From an uncultured Oscillospiraceae bacterium (GTDB taxonomy: Bacteria > Bacillota > Clostridia > Oscillospirales > Oscillospiraceae), in the NCBI GenBank assembly GCA_934589665.1, contig CAKTOJ010000004.1:1-43033 (forward strand): a DNA stretch of 43,033 nucleotides. The letters run 5' to 3'. A model generated the notes under the pieces. It ran no database searches. It was not told the DNA's origin and was given only the letters and a program-made list of their open reading frames with translations. The translations under genes were made by a program, and so were the position numbers. Below, piece by piece: positions 1 through 5,823 of the stretch (position 1 is its first letter; the number at the start of each line of letters is the position of its first letter).

Positions 1-619
1 CCTGCTGCGGCTCGAGGTGGATATCGCTCGCGCGCTCTTCAAAGGCGCGCTCGATGAGGGCGTTGACGAACTGGATGGTCGGCGCGGAATCGCCGCCGTT
101 GTCCGCCGCCTGCGCCGGCTGGGCGTTCTTGTCCTGTACGACGCTGCCGACGACCTCACGCTTCATCTCCTCGACGATCTTTGCCGTACCCTCGCTGCTG
201 TAGAGGCGGCCGATGGCCTGCTCCGTCGCGCGGCGGCTGGCGATCATCGGGATCACGCGCTTGCGCGAGGCGGCCTTGACCTCCTCCTGCGCGACGAAGT
301 CGAGCGGATCGCTCATGGCGAGGTAGAGCGTGTCGGTCACGACGCGCACCGGCACGACGCAGTATTTCTTCGCAATGTTCTTCGGCACATACTTAGCCAG
401 CTCCACCGGCAGCGTGACCGCCGTGAGGTCAACATACTCCACGCCGAGCTGGAGCTCAAGCGCCTTGATGAGCCTTTCCTCTGTGATGAAGCCGTTCTGG
501 ATCAGCACGTCGCCCAGACGCTCCCGGGTCTCCTTCTGGATGTCCAGCGCACGCTCGAGCTGTTCGTTTGTAATGTCGCCGTCCGCGATCAGCAGATCGC
601 CTAAACGCATGTATGCCAT
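1..619 (-). CDS. pilB: Type IV pilus assembly / type II secretion ATPase PilB (GspE), N-terminal part, cut by window edge
   Basis: This gene runs off the left edge, so only the first 206 residues are visible. The reading frame begins MAYMRLGDLLIADGDITNEQ and continues through a typical MshEN (GspE N-terminal) domain at about residues 5-150, with the repeated G-D-x-L-I...I-T-x-E-x-L pattern. It then enters the ATPase core with ASDIHLEP at about 197-204, the conserved start of the PilB/GspE N2 domain. Walker motifs lie outside the window. The start at 619 is chosen because GAGGTGA lies five bases upstream; a second in-frame ATG at 610 has no such site. PilB hexamers drive pilus extension at the cytoplasmic face of the inner assembly platform. 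The gene sits behind a c-di-GMP riboswitch and terminator, which fits a pilus operon whose expression follows c-di-GMP. GspE of a secretion system is the alternative; both share this domain order. Confidence 0.9.
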   Translation of the reverse strand, partial: MAYMRLGDLLIADGDITNEQLERALDIQKETRERLGDVLIQNGFITEERLIKALELQLGVEYVDLTAVTLPVELAKYVPKNIAKKYCVVPVRVVTDTLYLAMSDPLDFVAQEEVKAASRKRVIPMIASRRATEQAIGRLYSSEGTAKIVEEMKREVVGSVVQDKNAQPAQAADNGGDSAPTIQFVNALIERAFEERASDIHLEPQQ

Positions 620-673
620 GTTCTCACCTCAAATGCCCTGTCCGGCAGGGCGCCGCCTGTGCCAATTCGCAGA

Positions 674-713
674 AAAATAGACTGACCGCGGCGTTTCAAC
701 TTGCGGCCAGTCT
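674..713 (-). terminator. Intrinsic terminator of the c-di-GMP riboswitch
   Basis: On the minus strand an 11-bp stem (AGACTGGCCGC pairing with GCGGTCAGTCT, one G-U) with a 13-base loop is followed directly by ATTTTT. It lies between the aptamer and the pilB ribosome binding site. Its 5' arm overlaps the last helix of the aptamer. Confidence 0.8.
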
Positions 714-790
714 GTCATGTGATGATGCATTTAGACACTATAGCTTTGCGTCCCTGTCTTTCGGCAGGTTTGCCAACATATTCCGTTTTT
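706..790 (-). promoter_or_regulatory. c-di-GMP-I (GEMM) riboswitch aptamer upstream of pilB
   Basis: Read on the minus strand, this stretch contains GGCAAACC (774-767), then CCTG-CC-GAAA-GA-CAGG forming a GNRA-capped stem, then GGGACGCAAAGC (754-743). These are the two most conserved blocks of the class I cyclic di-GMP aptamer, in the right order and spacing. A second stem follows, with GTCT pairing to AGAC across about 19 bases; that AGAC is also part of the 5' arm of the downstream terminator. The two structures therefore compete, and the arrangement predicts that ligand binding relieves termination (an ON switch). Exact aptamer ends are approximate. Confidence 0.85.
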
Positions 791-834
791 CCTTCTAAAA
801 CAGGCTAGGGCCTTTTTCCACTAATATTGGCAGT

Positions 835-863
835 ATACTAACACAAATATTTCCCGATAACAA
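835..863 (-). promoter_or_regulatory. Possible promoter for riboswitch-pilB transcript
   Basis: Minus-strand TTGTTA (863-858), 17 bases, TAGTAT (840-835), each matching consensus at four of six positions, about 45 bases before the aptamer. This is only a candidate. In the rest of the gap up to the LysR gene (864-1023) I see only AT-rich sequence and the LysR ribosome binding site, and no convincing promoter for that gene. Confidence 0.35.
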
Positions 864-1023
864 GACCTTTTCCGCATTTTTTCTATTCATTTTTTAAATG
901 GAACGCGCACGGCGATAGACCGTGTCTCTGCCGCGCCGTCTTGCTCCTTTCTTTTTTTTATGGTATCATGTCGCTGCCGGTCAGGTTTTCGGCCGGATCA
1001 TTTCCATACGGGAGGCCACCGCC

Positions 1024-1953
1024 ATGACGCTCCAGCAGCTGCACTATGCCATTGTCATTTCAGAGACCGGCTCGATGAACAAGGCCGCCGAGACGCTTTA
1101 TATCGCCCAGCCCTCGCTCACCGGCTCGATGCAGGAGCTTGAGCGCGAGCTCGGCATCACCATTTTCCACCGCAGCGGCCGCGGCGTAACACTGACGAAC
1201 GACGGGCAGGAATTCATCGACTACGCCCGTCAGGTCTATCACCAGTATGAAACGCTGGCGGAAAAGTACGCCCGCCCCAACGAATTAAAAAAGAAGTTCG
1301 GCGTCACAACGCAGCACTATTCCTTTGCCGTCAAGGCCTTCGTCGAGATGGCCAAGAGCTTCGATACCTCGAAGTATGAGTTTGCCATCCGCGAATCAAA
1401 AACACGCGAGGTCATCGAGGATGTGAGCACGCTGCGAAGTGAGATCGGGATTCTTTATCTGAGCGATTTCAACCGCAACGTCATCACCAAGATTCTGCGT
1501 GCCAACGATGTGGAGTTCCATGAGCTGATCGACTGCAAATCCTACGTGTACCTGTGGAAGGATCACCCGCTCGCCTCCTGCAGCGAGATCCACGGCGAGG
1601 AGCTGAGCGACTACCCGTTTCTCTCCTTTGAGCAGGGCGGCAACGACTCGTTCTACTTTTCCGAAGAGCTCTCATCCATGAATGACTATTCCCAGACCAT
1701 CAAGGTCAACGACCGCGCCACCATGGTCAACCTGATGGTTGGGCTGTACGGCTACACACTCTGCTCAGGCATTGTGTGTGAGGAGCTCAACGGCGGCGAC
1801 TACCGCGCCATCCCGCTTTCGGACGACAGCTCTATCAACGGTATCATGAAGGTCGGCTATATCGTAAAACGGAACCAGATCCTCAGCGGCGTCGGCAAAC
1901 TCTATATCGAAAAAATTCGGGAATATCTGCAAAATTCATCCCCGGACGCATGA
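1024..1953 (+). CDS. LysR-family transcriptional regulator
   Basis: A 309-residue LysR-type regulator. Residues 1-60 form the winged helix-turn-helix, with the family pattern MTLQQLHYAIVISETGSMNK and the recognition helix around IAQPSLTGSMQELERELG, followed by LF-type IFHRSGRGVTLTNDGQEF. The remainder is the two-lobe effector-binding domain. Start 1024 is preferred because GGGAGG lies nine bases upstream and the family normally begins right at this helix; the frame is open further upstream to 922 but that extension is not LysR-like. The dehydrogenase gene follows on the same strand after 137 bases and is an obvious candidate target. A second candidate, by motif only, is the LysR-type inverted repeat in front of the metQNI operon at 5581-5601. 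The effector cannot be read from sequence. Confidence 0.93.
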   Translation: MTLQQLHYAIVISETGSMNKAAETLYIAQPSLTGSMQELERELGITIFHRSGRGVTLTNDGQEFIDYARQVYHQYETLAEKYARPNELKKKFGVTTQHYSFAVKAFVEMAKSFDTSKYEFAIRESKTREVIEDVSTLRSEIGILYLSDFNRNVITKILRANDVEFHELIDCKSYVYLWKDHPLASCSEIHGEELSDYPFLSFEQGGNDSFYFSEELSSMNDYSQTIKVNDRATMVNLMVGLYGYTLCSGIVCEELNGGDYRAIPLSDDSSINGIMKVGYIVKRNQILSGVGKLYIEKIREYLQNSSPDA

Positions 1954-2011
1954 CATTTCTTCCTCGTTTTCTCTTTTTTCATGCAATTCTTCCTTTTTTT
2001 GCCATTCAGCA

Positions 2012-2058
2012 TTGACAAAAGGCACAAATCGGAATTGGATGTTTCTAATTGAATTTAG
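2012..2058 (+). promoter_or_regulatory. Probable promoter and imperfect palindrome before the hydroxyacid dehydrogenase
   Basis: A perfect -35 TTGACA at 2012-2017 is followed after 17 bases by TTGGAT, a poor -10, which is common where an activator is needed. An imperfect palindrome CTAATTGAATTTAG at 2045-2058 lies at the expected transcription start. No hairpin terminator for the preceding LysR gene is visible. Confidence 0.45.
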
Positions 2059-2090
2059 CTTACTATATCACCTATGTAAAGGAGAACATG

Positions 2091-3041
2091 ATGAAAGCAC
2101 TGATTATCGATAACGTATCGAGCAAGATCGCCGCAACGCTGGAAAAGAACGGCGTGGAGGTCGAGACCCATGTCATGCCCGGCGCCGAGAAGCTCACCGA
2201 AATGATCGGCGATGTGGACATTCTGGTCATGCGTGTGCTGCCCCCGATCAACAAGACGATCCTCGACGCAGCCAAGCAGCTCAAGCTGATCGCTGTTTGC
2301 AGCGTCGGCACCGCCCACATCGATCTGGCCTATGCCAAGGAGAAGGGCATTTCCGTCATCAACGCCCCCGGCGCGAGCGCGAACTCGGTCGCAGAGCTTG
2401 CTCTGTGCAAGATGCTCGAGTTGAGCAAGCACACGGTCGCTGCCCATCAGGAGGTCACCGGCAAGCGCATCTGGGAGAAAAACCACTTTATCGGCCATGA
2501 GCTGCGCGGCCGCACGCTCGGCGTGATCGGCTTCGGCCGGATCGGCAAGCGCGTTGCCCAGCTCGCCACGGCGTTCGGCATGCGCATCCTTGCCTACGAT
2601 CCCTACCTGACTGCCGAGCAGTGCGCAGCTGCCGGCGCTGAAAAGATGGACAAGAAGGAGTTCCTCCAGACCGCGGACATCTTCACGATCCAACTGCCCC
2701 TCACCCCGGAGACCAACAACCTCATCACCTTCGAGGACATCGACCTGATGAAGCAGGGCGCCATCGTCATCAACATGAGCCGCGGCGGCGTGCTCAACGA
2801 GGAAGCCGCCGCGCAGGGCCTGCGCTCCGGTAAGCTCGCGGGCGTCGGCGTGGACGTTCTCTCCGGCGAACTGGCCGACATCAAGGCGAACGCCGCCATC
2901 TCCTCTCCCCTGTTCGAGACGGATGCGGAGTATGTCGTCACCCCGCACATCGGTGCGTGCACCGTTGAGGCACAGGAGGCCATCGGCGAGATGGTCAGCA
3001 ACGAGATCTGCGAGTTCTTTGGCTGGGCCAAGGCGTTCTAA
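2091..3041 (+). CDS. D-2-hydroxyacid dehydrogenase, NAD-dependent (SerA/glyoxylate reductase-like)
   Basis: A 316-residue member of the D-isomer-specific 2-hydroxyacid dehydrogenase family, which reduces 2-keto acids to D-2-hydroxy acids or the reverse with NAD(P). The Rossmann motif GFGRIG sits at 147-152. The substrate-anchoring Arg lies in NMSRGGV (Arg231), a Glu follows in VLSGELAD (where most members have EEP), and the catalytic His is His286 in TPHIGACT. There is no C-terminal ACT domain, so it is not full-length phosphoglycerate dehydrogenase; length matches the short SerA, hydroxypyruvate and D-lactate types. Start 2091 is chosen over 2088 because AAAGGAG ends six bases before it. Substrate is unknown. 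The LysR gene immediately upstream is the likely regulator. Confidence 0.9.
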   Translation: MKALIIDNVSSKIAATLEKNGVEVETHVMPGAEKLTEMIGDVDILVMRVLPPINKTILDAAKQLKLIAVCSVGTAHIDLAYAKEKGISVINAPGASANSVAELALCKMLELSKHTVAAHQEVTGKRIWEKNHFIGHELRGRTLGVIGFGRIGKRVAQLATAFGMRILAYDPYLTAEQCAAAGAEKMDKKEFLQTADIFTIQLPLTPETNNLITFEDIDLMKQGAIVINMSRGGVLNEEAAAQGLRSGKLAGVGVDVLSGELADIKANAAISSPLFETDAEYVVTPHIGACTVEAQEAIGEMVSNEICEFFGWAKAF

Positions 3042-3082
3042 GCTTTTCCCGCCGGTCCGCATGTTTCCATATTCTTTCTAAT

Positions 3083-3121
3083 AAAACAAGCCCCGAAGCT
3101 TCCGACTTCGGGGCTTGTTTT
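3083..3121. terminator. Bidirectional terminator between convergent genes
   Basis: A perfect 16-bp inverted repeat with a 7-base loop, core AAGCCCCGAAG / CTTCGGGGCTT, flanked by A and T runs. It serves the dehydrogenase on the plus strand and the NSS transporter on the minus strand. Confidence 0.93.
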
Positions 3122-3135
3122 TCCATATTGACCGC

Positions 3136-4557
3136 TCAGCGGAAGATATAGTTTCCAAGGCCGGTGGAGGTCAGGAACAAAATGAGCATGACCACCGGCA
3201 CGACATAACGCATCATCACGCTGTAAAGACGCGCACGTCCAAAGTGCTCGCCATTCTTCTCGACCTCGTCGATGATCCACTTCGGACCCACGACCCAGCC
3301 GATAAGAATGCTTGTGAGCAGGCTGATAAAGGGCATGAGGAAGCTGTTGCTGATATAGTCCATCACGTCAAGAAGCTGCGCGACAGAGCCGTTGGGCAGA
3401 GGCAGCTCAAAATAGAGCACGTTATAGCCGAGGCAGATGAGCACCGCCGTGACAAGGGAATAGATGCCGACCAGCGCGCACATCTCCTTGCGGCTCTTGT
3501 GGAAAATCTCCATGCAGTTGGATACCAGCGTCTCCAACACGGACACACAGCTCGTCAGCGCCGCGAAACCGAGCGCGAGGAAGAACACCAGACCGACAGC
3601 GCGTCCCACGCCGCCCATCGCCGCAAAGACCTTCGGCAGGCTGATGAACGTCAGGCTCGGGCCGTGGGCCATGCCCTCGGTGCCGAGGAACACATACACG
3701 GCGGGAAGGATCATAAGACCCGCGAGGAACGCCGCGCCGGTATCAAAAATTTCGATCTGATCGTTGGCGCGGTTGAGGTCCACCTCATCCTTGACATAGC
3801 TGCCGTAGGTGATCATAATTCCCATGCTGACGCTCAGGGAGAAGAAAAGCTGGCTCATCGCGTCAAGCACGACATTCAAAAAGCGCTGGACGGTCATGCC
3901 GGTAAAATCGGGCCTGAGATACAGCACCAGCCCCTGCATACCGGTGCGGGTCACGCCGTTTTCGTCCGTGCGGGAGAGGGTGAGGGAAAAGGCCGCGATA
4001 CCGATGATGAGCAGCAGAAGGCCCGGCATGATATAGCGGGAATACTTTTCAATTCCTTTTTCCACACCGCAGTAGACCACCCAGGCCGTCAGCGACAAAA
4101 AGAGCAGCATGAACACGATCGGCGAGACGGATGAGGTGATAAACGAGGTAAAGAAGCCATCCTGCGCCGCCTGTGTCCCATCCGAGGTGAGGTAGACGGC
4201 AAAATACTTCACGATCCAGCCGCCGATGACCGAATAGTAGGTCATAATGAGCGTCGGCACCAGAAACGTCAGGTAGCCGAGAAACTTCCATTTCTTATTC
4301 AGCGTCGCAAACGCGTTGAGCGCATTCTGCTTGGTGCGGCGGCCGATGGCCACGTCCGTGGTCAGCAGCACGAAGCCGAACGTCAGCACGAGGACCAGAT
4401 AGACCAGAAGGAACAGTCCGCCGCCGTCCTTTGCGCACAGATAAGGGAAGCGCCAGATATTGCCGACGCCCACGGCACTGCCGGCCGCCGCCAGCACAAA
4501 GCCAAGGGAACCGCTGAAGCTGTTGTTCTCTTTCATCTCTTCAAGCTCTTCTTTCAT
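3136..4557 (-). CDS. Sodium-dependent transporter of the neurotransmitter:sodium symporter (NSS/SNF) family
   Basis: A 473-residue integral membrane protein with the NSS hallmark in the first membrane helix, GSAVGVGNIWRFPYL (about residues 27-41), which forms part of the sodium and substrate site in LeuT-type proteins. It has about eleven or twelve membrane segments, as expected for bacterial members. Characterised bacterial relatives take up amino acids with sodium; the substrate here is inferred only as an amino acid or related amine. The start is uncertain: 4557 has no good ribosome binding site, while the in-frame ATG at 4536 has AGAAGAG nine bases upstream and yields the typical MKENNSFSGSLGF beginning. 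It is divergent from an XRE regulator and shares an intergenic region with a perfect inverted repeat, suggesting local control. Confidence 0.92.
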   Translation of the reverse strand: MKEELEEMKENNSFSGSLGFVLAAAGSAVGVGNIWRFPYLCAKDGGGLFLLVYLVLVLTFGFVLLTTDVAIGRRTKQNALNAFATLNKKWKFLGYLTFLVPTLIMTYYSVIGGWIVKYFAVYLTSDGTQAAQDGFFTSFITSSVSPIVFMLLFLSLTAWVVYCGVEKGIEKYSRYIMPGLLLLIIGIAAFSLTLSRTDENGVTRTGMQGLVLYLRPDFTGMTVQRFLNVVLDAMSQLFFSLSVSMGIMITYGSYVKDEVDLNRANDQIEIFDTGAAFLAGLMILPAVYVFLGTEGMAHGPSLTFISLPKVFAAMGGVGRAVGLVFFLALGFAALTSCVSVLETLVSNCMEIFHKSRKEMCALVGIYSLVTAVLICLGYNVLYFELPLPNGSVAQLLDVMDYISNSFLMPFISLLTSILIGWVVGPKWIIDEVEKNGEHFGRARLYSVMMRYVVPVVMLILFLTSTGLGNYIFR

Positions 4558-4583
4558 AATGTATTTTCTGTTTACAAGGGGCT

Positions 4584-4611
4584 ATTGTAACAGAAAGAAA
4601 AATGACTGCAA
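4584..4611 (-). promoter_or_regulatory. Promoter of the NSS transporter
   Basis: Minus-strand TTGCAG (4611-4606), 16 bases, TACAAT (4589-4584). The predicted start of transcription is about 20 bases before the first ATG, so the leader is very short. Confidence 0.5.
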
Positions 4612-4618
4612 GTTTTGA

Positions 4619-4639
4619 AAATTTCGCTTTGCGAAATTT
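4619..4639. promoter_or_regulatory. Perfect 9-3-9 inverted repeat, candidate XRE operator
   Basis: AAATTTCGC-TTT-GCGAAATTT lies between the two divergent promoters, just upstream of the -35 element for the transporter and about 27 bases upstream of the -35 element for the regulator gene. A related half-site, TTTGCAAAT, follows at about 4642-4650. Position and symmetry suit a dimeric helix-turn-helix repressor; it could also form an RNA hairpin, but it has no T run. Confidence 0.5.
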
Positions 4640-4665
4640 ATTTTGCAAATAGTTTCTTAAAAGAA

Positions 4666-4694
4666 TATACTTTTGCTTTTTCCTGTGCTATAAT
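4666..4694 (+). promoter_or_regulatory. Extended -10 promoter of the XRE regulator gene
   Basis: TATACT (4666-4671), 17 bases, then TATAAT (4689-4694) preceded by TGTGC, giving an extended -10 TGCTATAAT. The stretch TTTCCTGTGCTATA recurs almost identically in the RNase J promoter at 29654-29667. Confidence 0.75.
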
Positions 4695-4745
4695 CTTTCT
4701 TACTCTCAGGATTTTTGAAAAAAGGATATTTAATGGAAACAAATC

Positions 4746-5477
4746 ATGGACGACATCAATCGCTTTACCGGTGCTCAAATCCGCAAATACCGCAAGGCCT
4801 GCCGCATGACGCTCCAGCAGCTGGCCGACGCCATTCATAAAAGCCGCGCAACGGTATGCAAATATGAAAACGGCGAGATTTCCGTCGACATCGCAACGCT
4901 TTATGAGATCAGTCAGGCTCTTCAGGTCTCGCTTGCCCGGCTGACAAGCTATCACGCCCCCGCGCCGCAGCCCGCGCCGCCCACCGTCGGTATTGTGCAG
5001 AAAAGCCCGTTCTTTCAGGCCAAGCGGCTCTACTTTTATTTCTATGACGGGCGCTACGAGCGTCTCAAGGACGGCATCATCGACATCCACGCGCGCGAGG
5101 AGCAGCCCGGCACCTATGAGGCCAGCTTCACGCTCTCGTCGATCTCCGGCAACGGCCGCAGCAGCGAATTGTACTTCACCGGCAATGTGCTCTACAGCGA
5201 TATGCTCATCCGCTTCACCTTCGTCAACCAGTTCAACCCGCTCGAAGAGGATCTGCTCTATATCTTTAACCCTCTCGAGATGCGCAACTTCACCGACGGG
5301 CTTCTGTGCGGTATCTCCAGCGCCGACCTGATGCCCTGCGCGTTCCGCTGTCTTGTCACGCTCACACCGCAGCCGCTCGACGAAAGCCTGCGCGAGCGTC
5401 TGCTCTTTTCCCCCGATGAGCTGCGCCGCTGGGCCAAGCTCAACATGCTCCTTGTCGGCAACCGCAGCGAGGGATGA
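4746..5477 (+). CDS. XRE-family helix-turn-helix transcriptional regulator
   Basis: A 243-residue protein. Residues 7-66 are a typical HTH_3 domain: TGAQIRKYRKACRMTLQQLA, then SRATVCKYENGEISVDIATL. A Pro-rich hinge (about 76-84) leads to a C-terminal domain of about 160 residues, rich in aromatic and beta-strand-like sequence (RLYFYFYDGRYERL), which I do not recognise; it may sense a ligand or dimerise. The start is odd: the only in-frame start is ATG 4746, yet the strong Shine-Dalgarno sequence AAAAAAGGA at 4718-4726 is ideally spaced for the out-of-frame ATG at 4733, which opens a 35-codon frame ending at 4840. The gene is divergent from the NSS transporter and is its likely regulator. Confidence 0.85.
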   Translation: MDDINRFTGAQIRKYRKACRMTLQQLADAIHKSRATVCKYENGEISVDIATLYEISQALQVSLARLTSYHAPAPQPAPPTVGIVQKSPFFQAKRLYFYFYDGRYERLKDGIIDIHAREEQPGTYEASFTLSSISGNGRSSELYFTGNVLYSDMLIRFTFVNQFNPLEEDLLYIFNPLEMRNFTDGLLCGISSADLMPCAFRCLVTLTPQPLDESLRERLLFSPDELRRWAKLNMLLVGNRSEG

Positions 5478-5580
5478 ATGCTGCCGCAGGCGGGATACAC
5501 AAGCACCGTGCAGCGTTTTTGGTGAAACAGTCTAATGCCGCCGCTCCGGTCGCAGGTTCGCTCTATATGCCGCGCAGCAT

Positions 5581-5601
5581 GTTATAGTTTCATCCTATAA
5601 C
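5581..5601. promoter_or_regulatory. Inverted repeat resembling a MET-box / LysR-type operator upstream of metQNI
   Basis: A perfect GTTATAG-N7-CTATAAC. Its core TATAGTTTCATCCTATA matches 15 of 17 positions of the MET-box (TATAGTTTSAAACTATA) described for LysR-type methionine regulators of streptococci. It is centred about 65 bases before the predicted transcription start, the usual recognition site for LysR-type activators. The rest of 5478-5580 holds no gene; GCTGC (5481) and GCAGC (5510) followed by GTTTTT could be a weak terminator for the XRE gene. Confidence 0.6.
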
Positions 5602-5620
5602 CTACTATTCTTACGGCGTA

Positions 5621-5650
5621 TTGGACAAATGCCGCACCATCGTGTATAAC
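5621..5650 (+). promoter_or_regulatory. Promoter of the metQNI operon
   Basis: TGGACA (5622-5627), 17 bases, TATAAC (5645-5650); the -35 could also be read as TTGGAC with an 18-base spacer. It lies between the inverted repeat and the leader peptide. Confidence 0.6.
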
Positions 5651-5683
5651 TAACAGCGTCCCAAGCAAAGGAGGTCAAAACCA

Positions 5684-5752
5684 ATGCGAATGATTTGGAA
5701 AGAACGAATGTGTCCGCGATCTTTCCTCTCCCGCATGAGCGGTCGAATGTGA
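5684..5752 (+). CDS. Methionine-rich leader peptide (22 residues) upstream of metQ
   Basis: A short frame with a near-perfect ribosome binding site, AAAGGAGGT at 5667-5675, nine bases before ATG 5684. It encodes 22 residues beginning MRMIWKERMC and ending MSGRM. Five of the 22 codons are ATG (positions 1, 3, 9, 18 and 22), and there is one Cys. The stop codon lies inside a hairpin (5739-5756). A Met-rich leader directly before a methionine importer suggests ribosome-mediated control by charged tRNA-Met, but this is inference: no strong terminator follows, so the effect could be on RNA folding or translation further down. It could alternatively be a relic of another small gene. Confidence 0.6.
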   Translation: MRMIWKERMCPRSFLSRMSGRM

Positions 5753-5761
5753 CCGCGGATC
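5706..5761 (+). promoter_or_regulatory. Direct repeat with mutually exclusive hairpins in the metQ leader
   Basis: Two near-identical copies, GAATGTGTCCGCGATC (5706-5721) and GAATGTGACCGCGGATC (5745-5761), overlap the end of the leader peptide. GCGGTC (5739-5744) can pair with GACCGC (5751-5756). Alternatively GTCCGCG (5712-5718) can pair with CGCGGAT (5754-5760). The two helices share bases 5754-5756 and cannot coexist, which is the usual geometry of an attenuator. The A-rich stretch 5762-5810 before metQ shows nothing further. Confidence 0.5.
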
Positions 5762-5823
5762 ACAGCGAAGCAACTCGTTCAAAAAATAAAATTTAAAGAT
5801 AAAAAGAAAAGGATGATATGATC

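Noticed and set aside
5739..5761. T-box-like sequence (GTGACCGCGG) before metQ
   Set aside because: It ends like the T-box ACCGCG, but the UGGN that must pair with the tRNA acceptor end is missing (UGUG here), and there is no specifier stem or terminator.
5706..5761. Short direct repeats as a possible CRISPR remnant
   Set aside because: Only two copies, unequal in length, inside a leader frame, and no cas genes in the window.
5478..5823. S-box (SAM-I) riboswitch expected before methionine transport genes
   Set aside because: None of the S-box core blocks (AGAGGTGGAGGGA, GGCAACC) is present.
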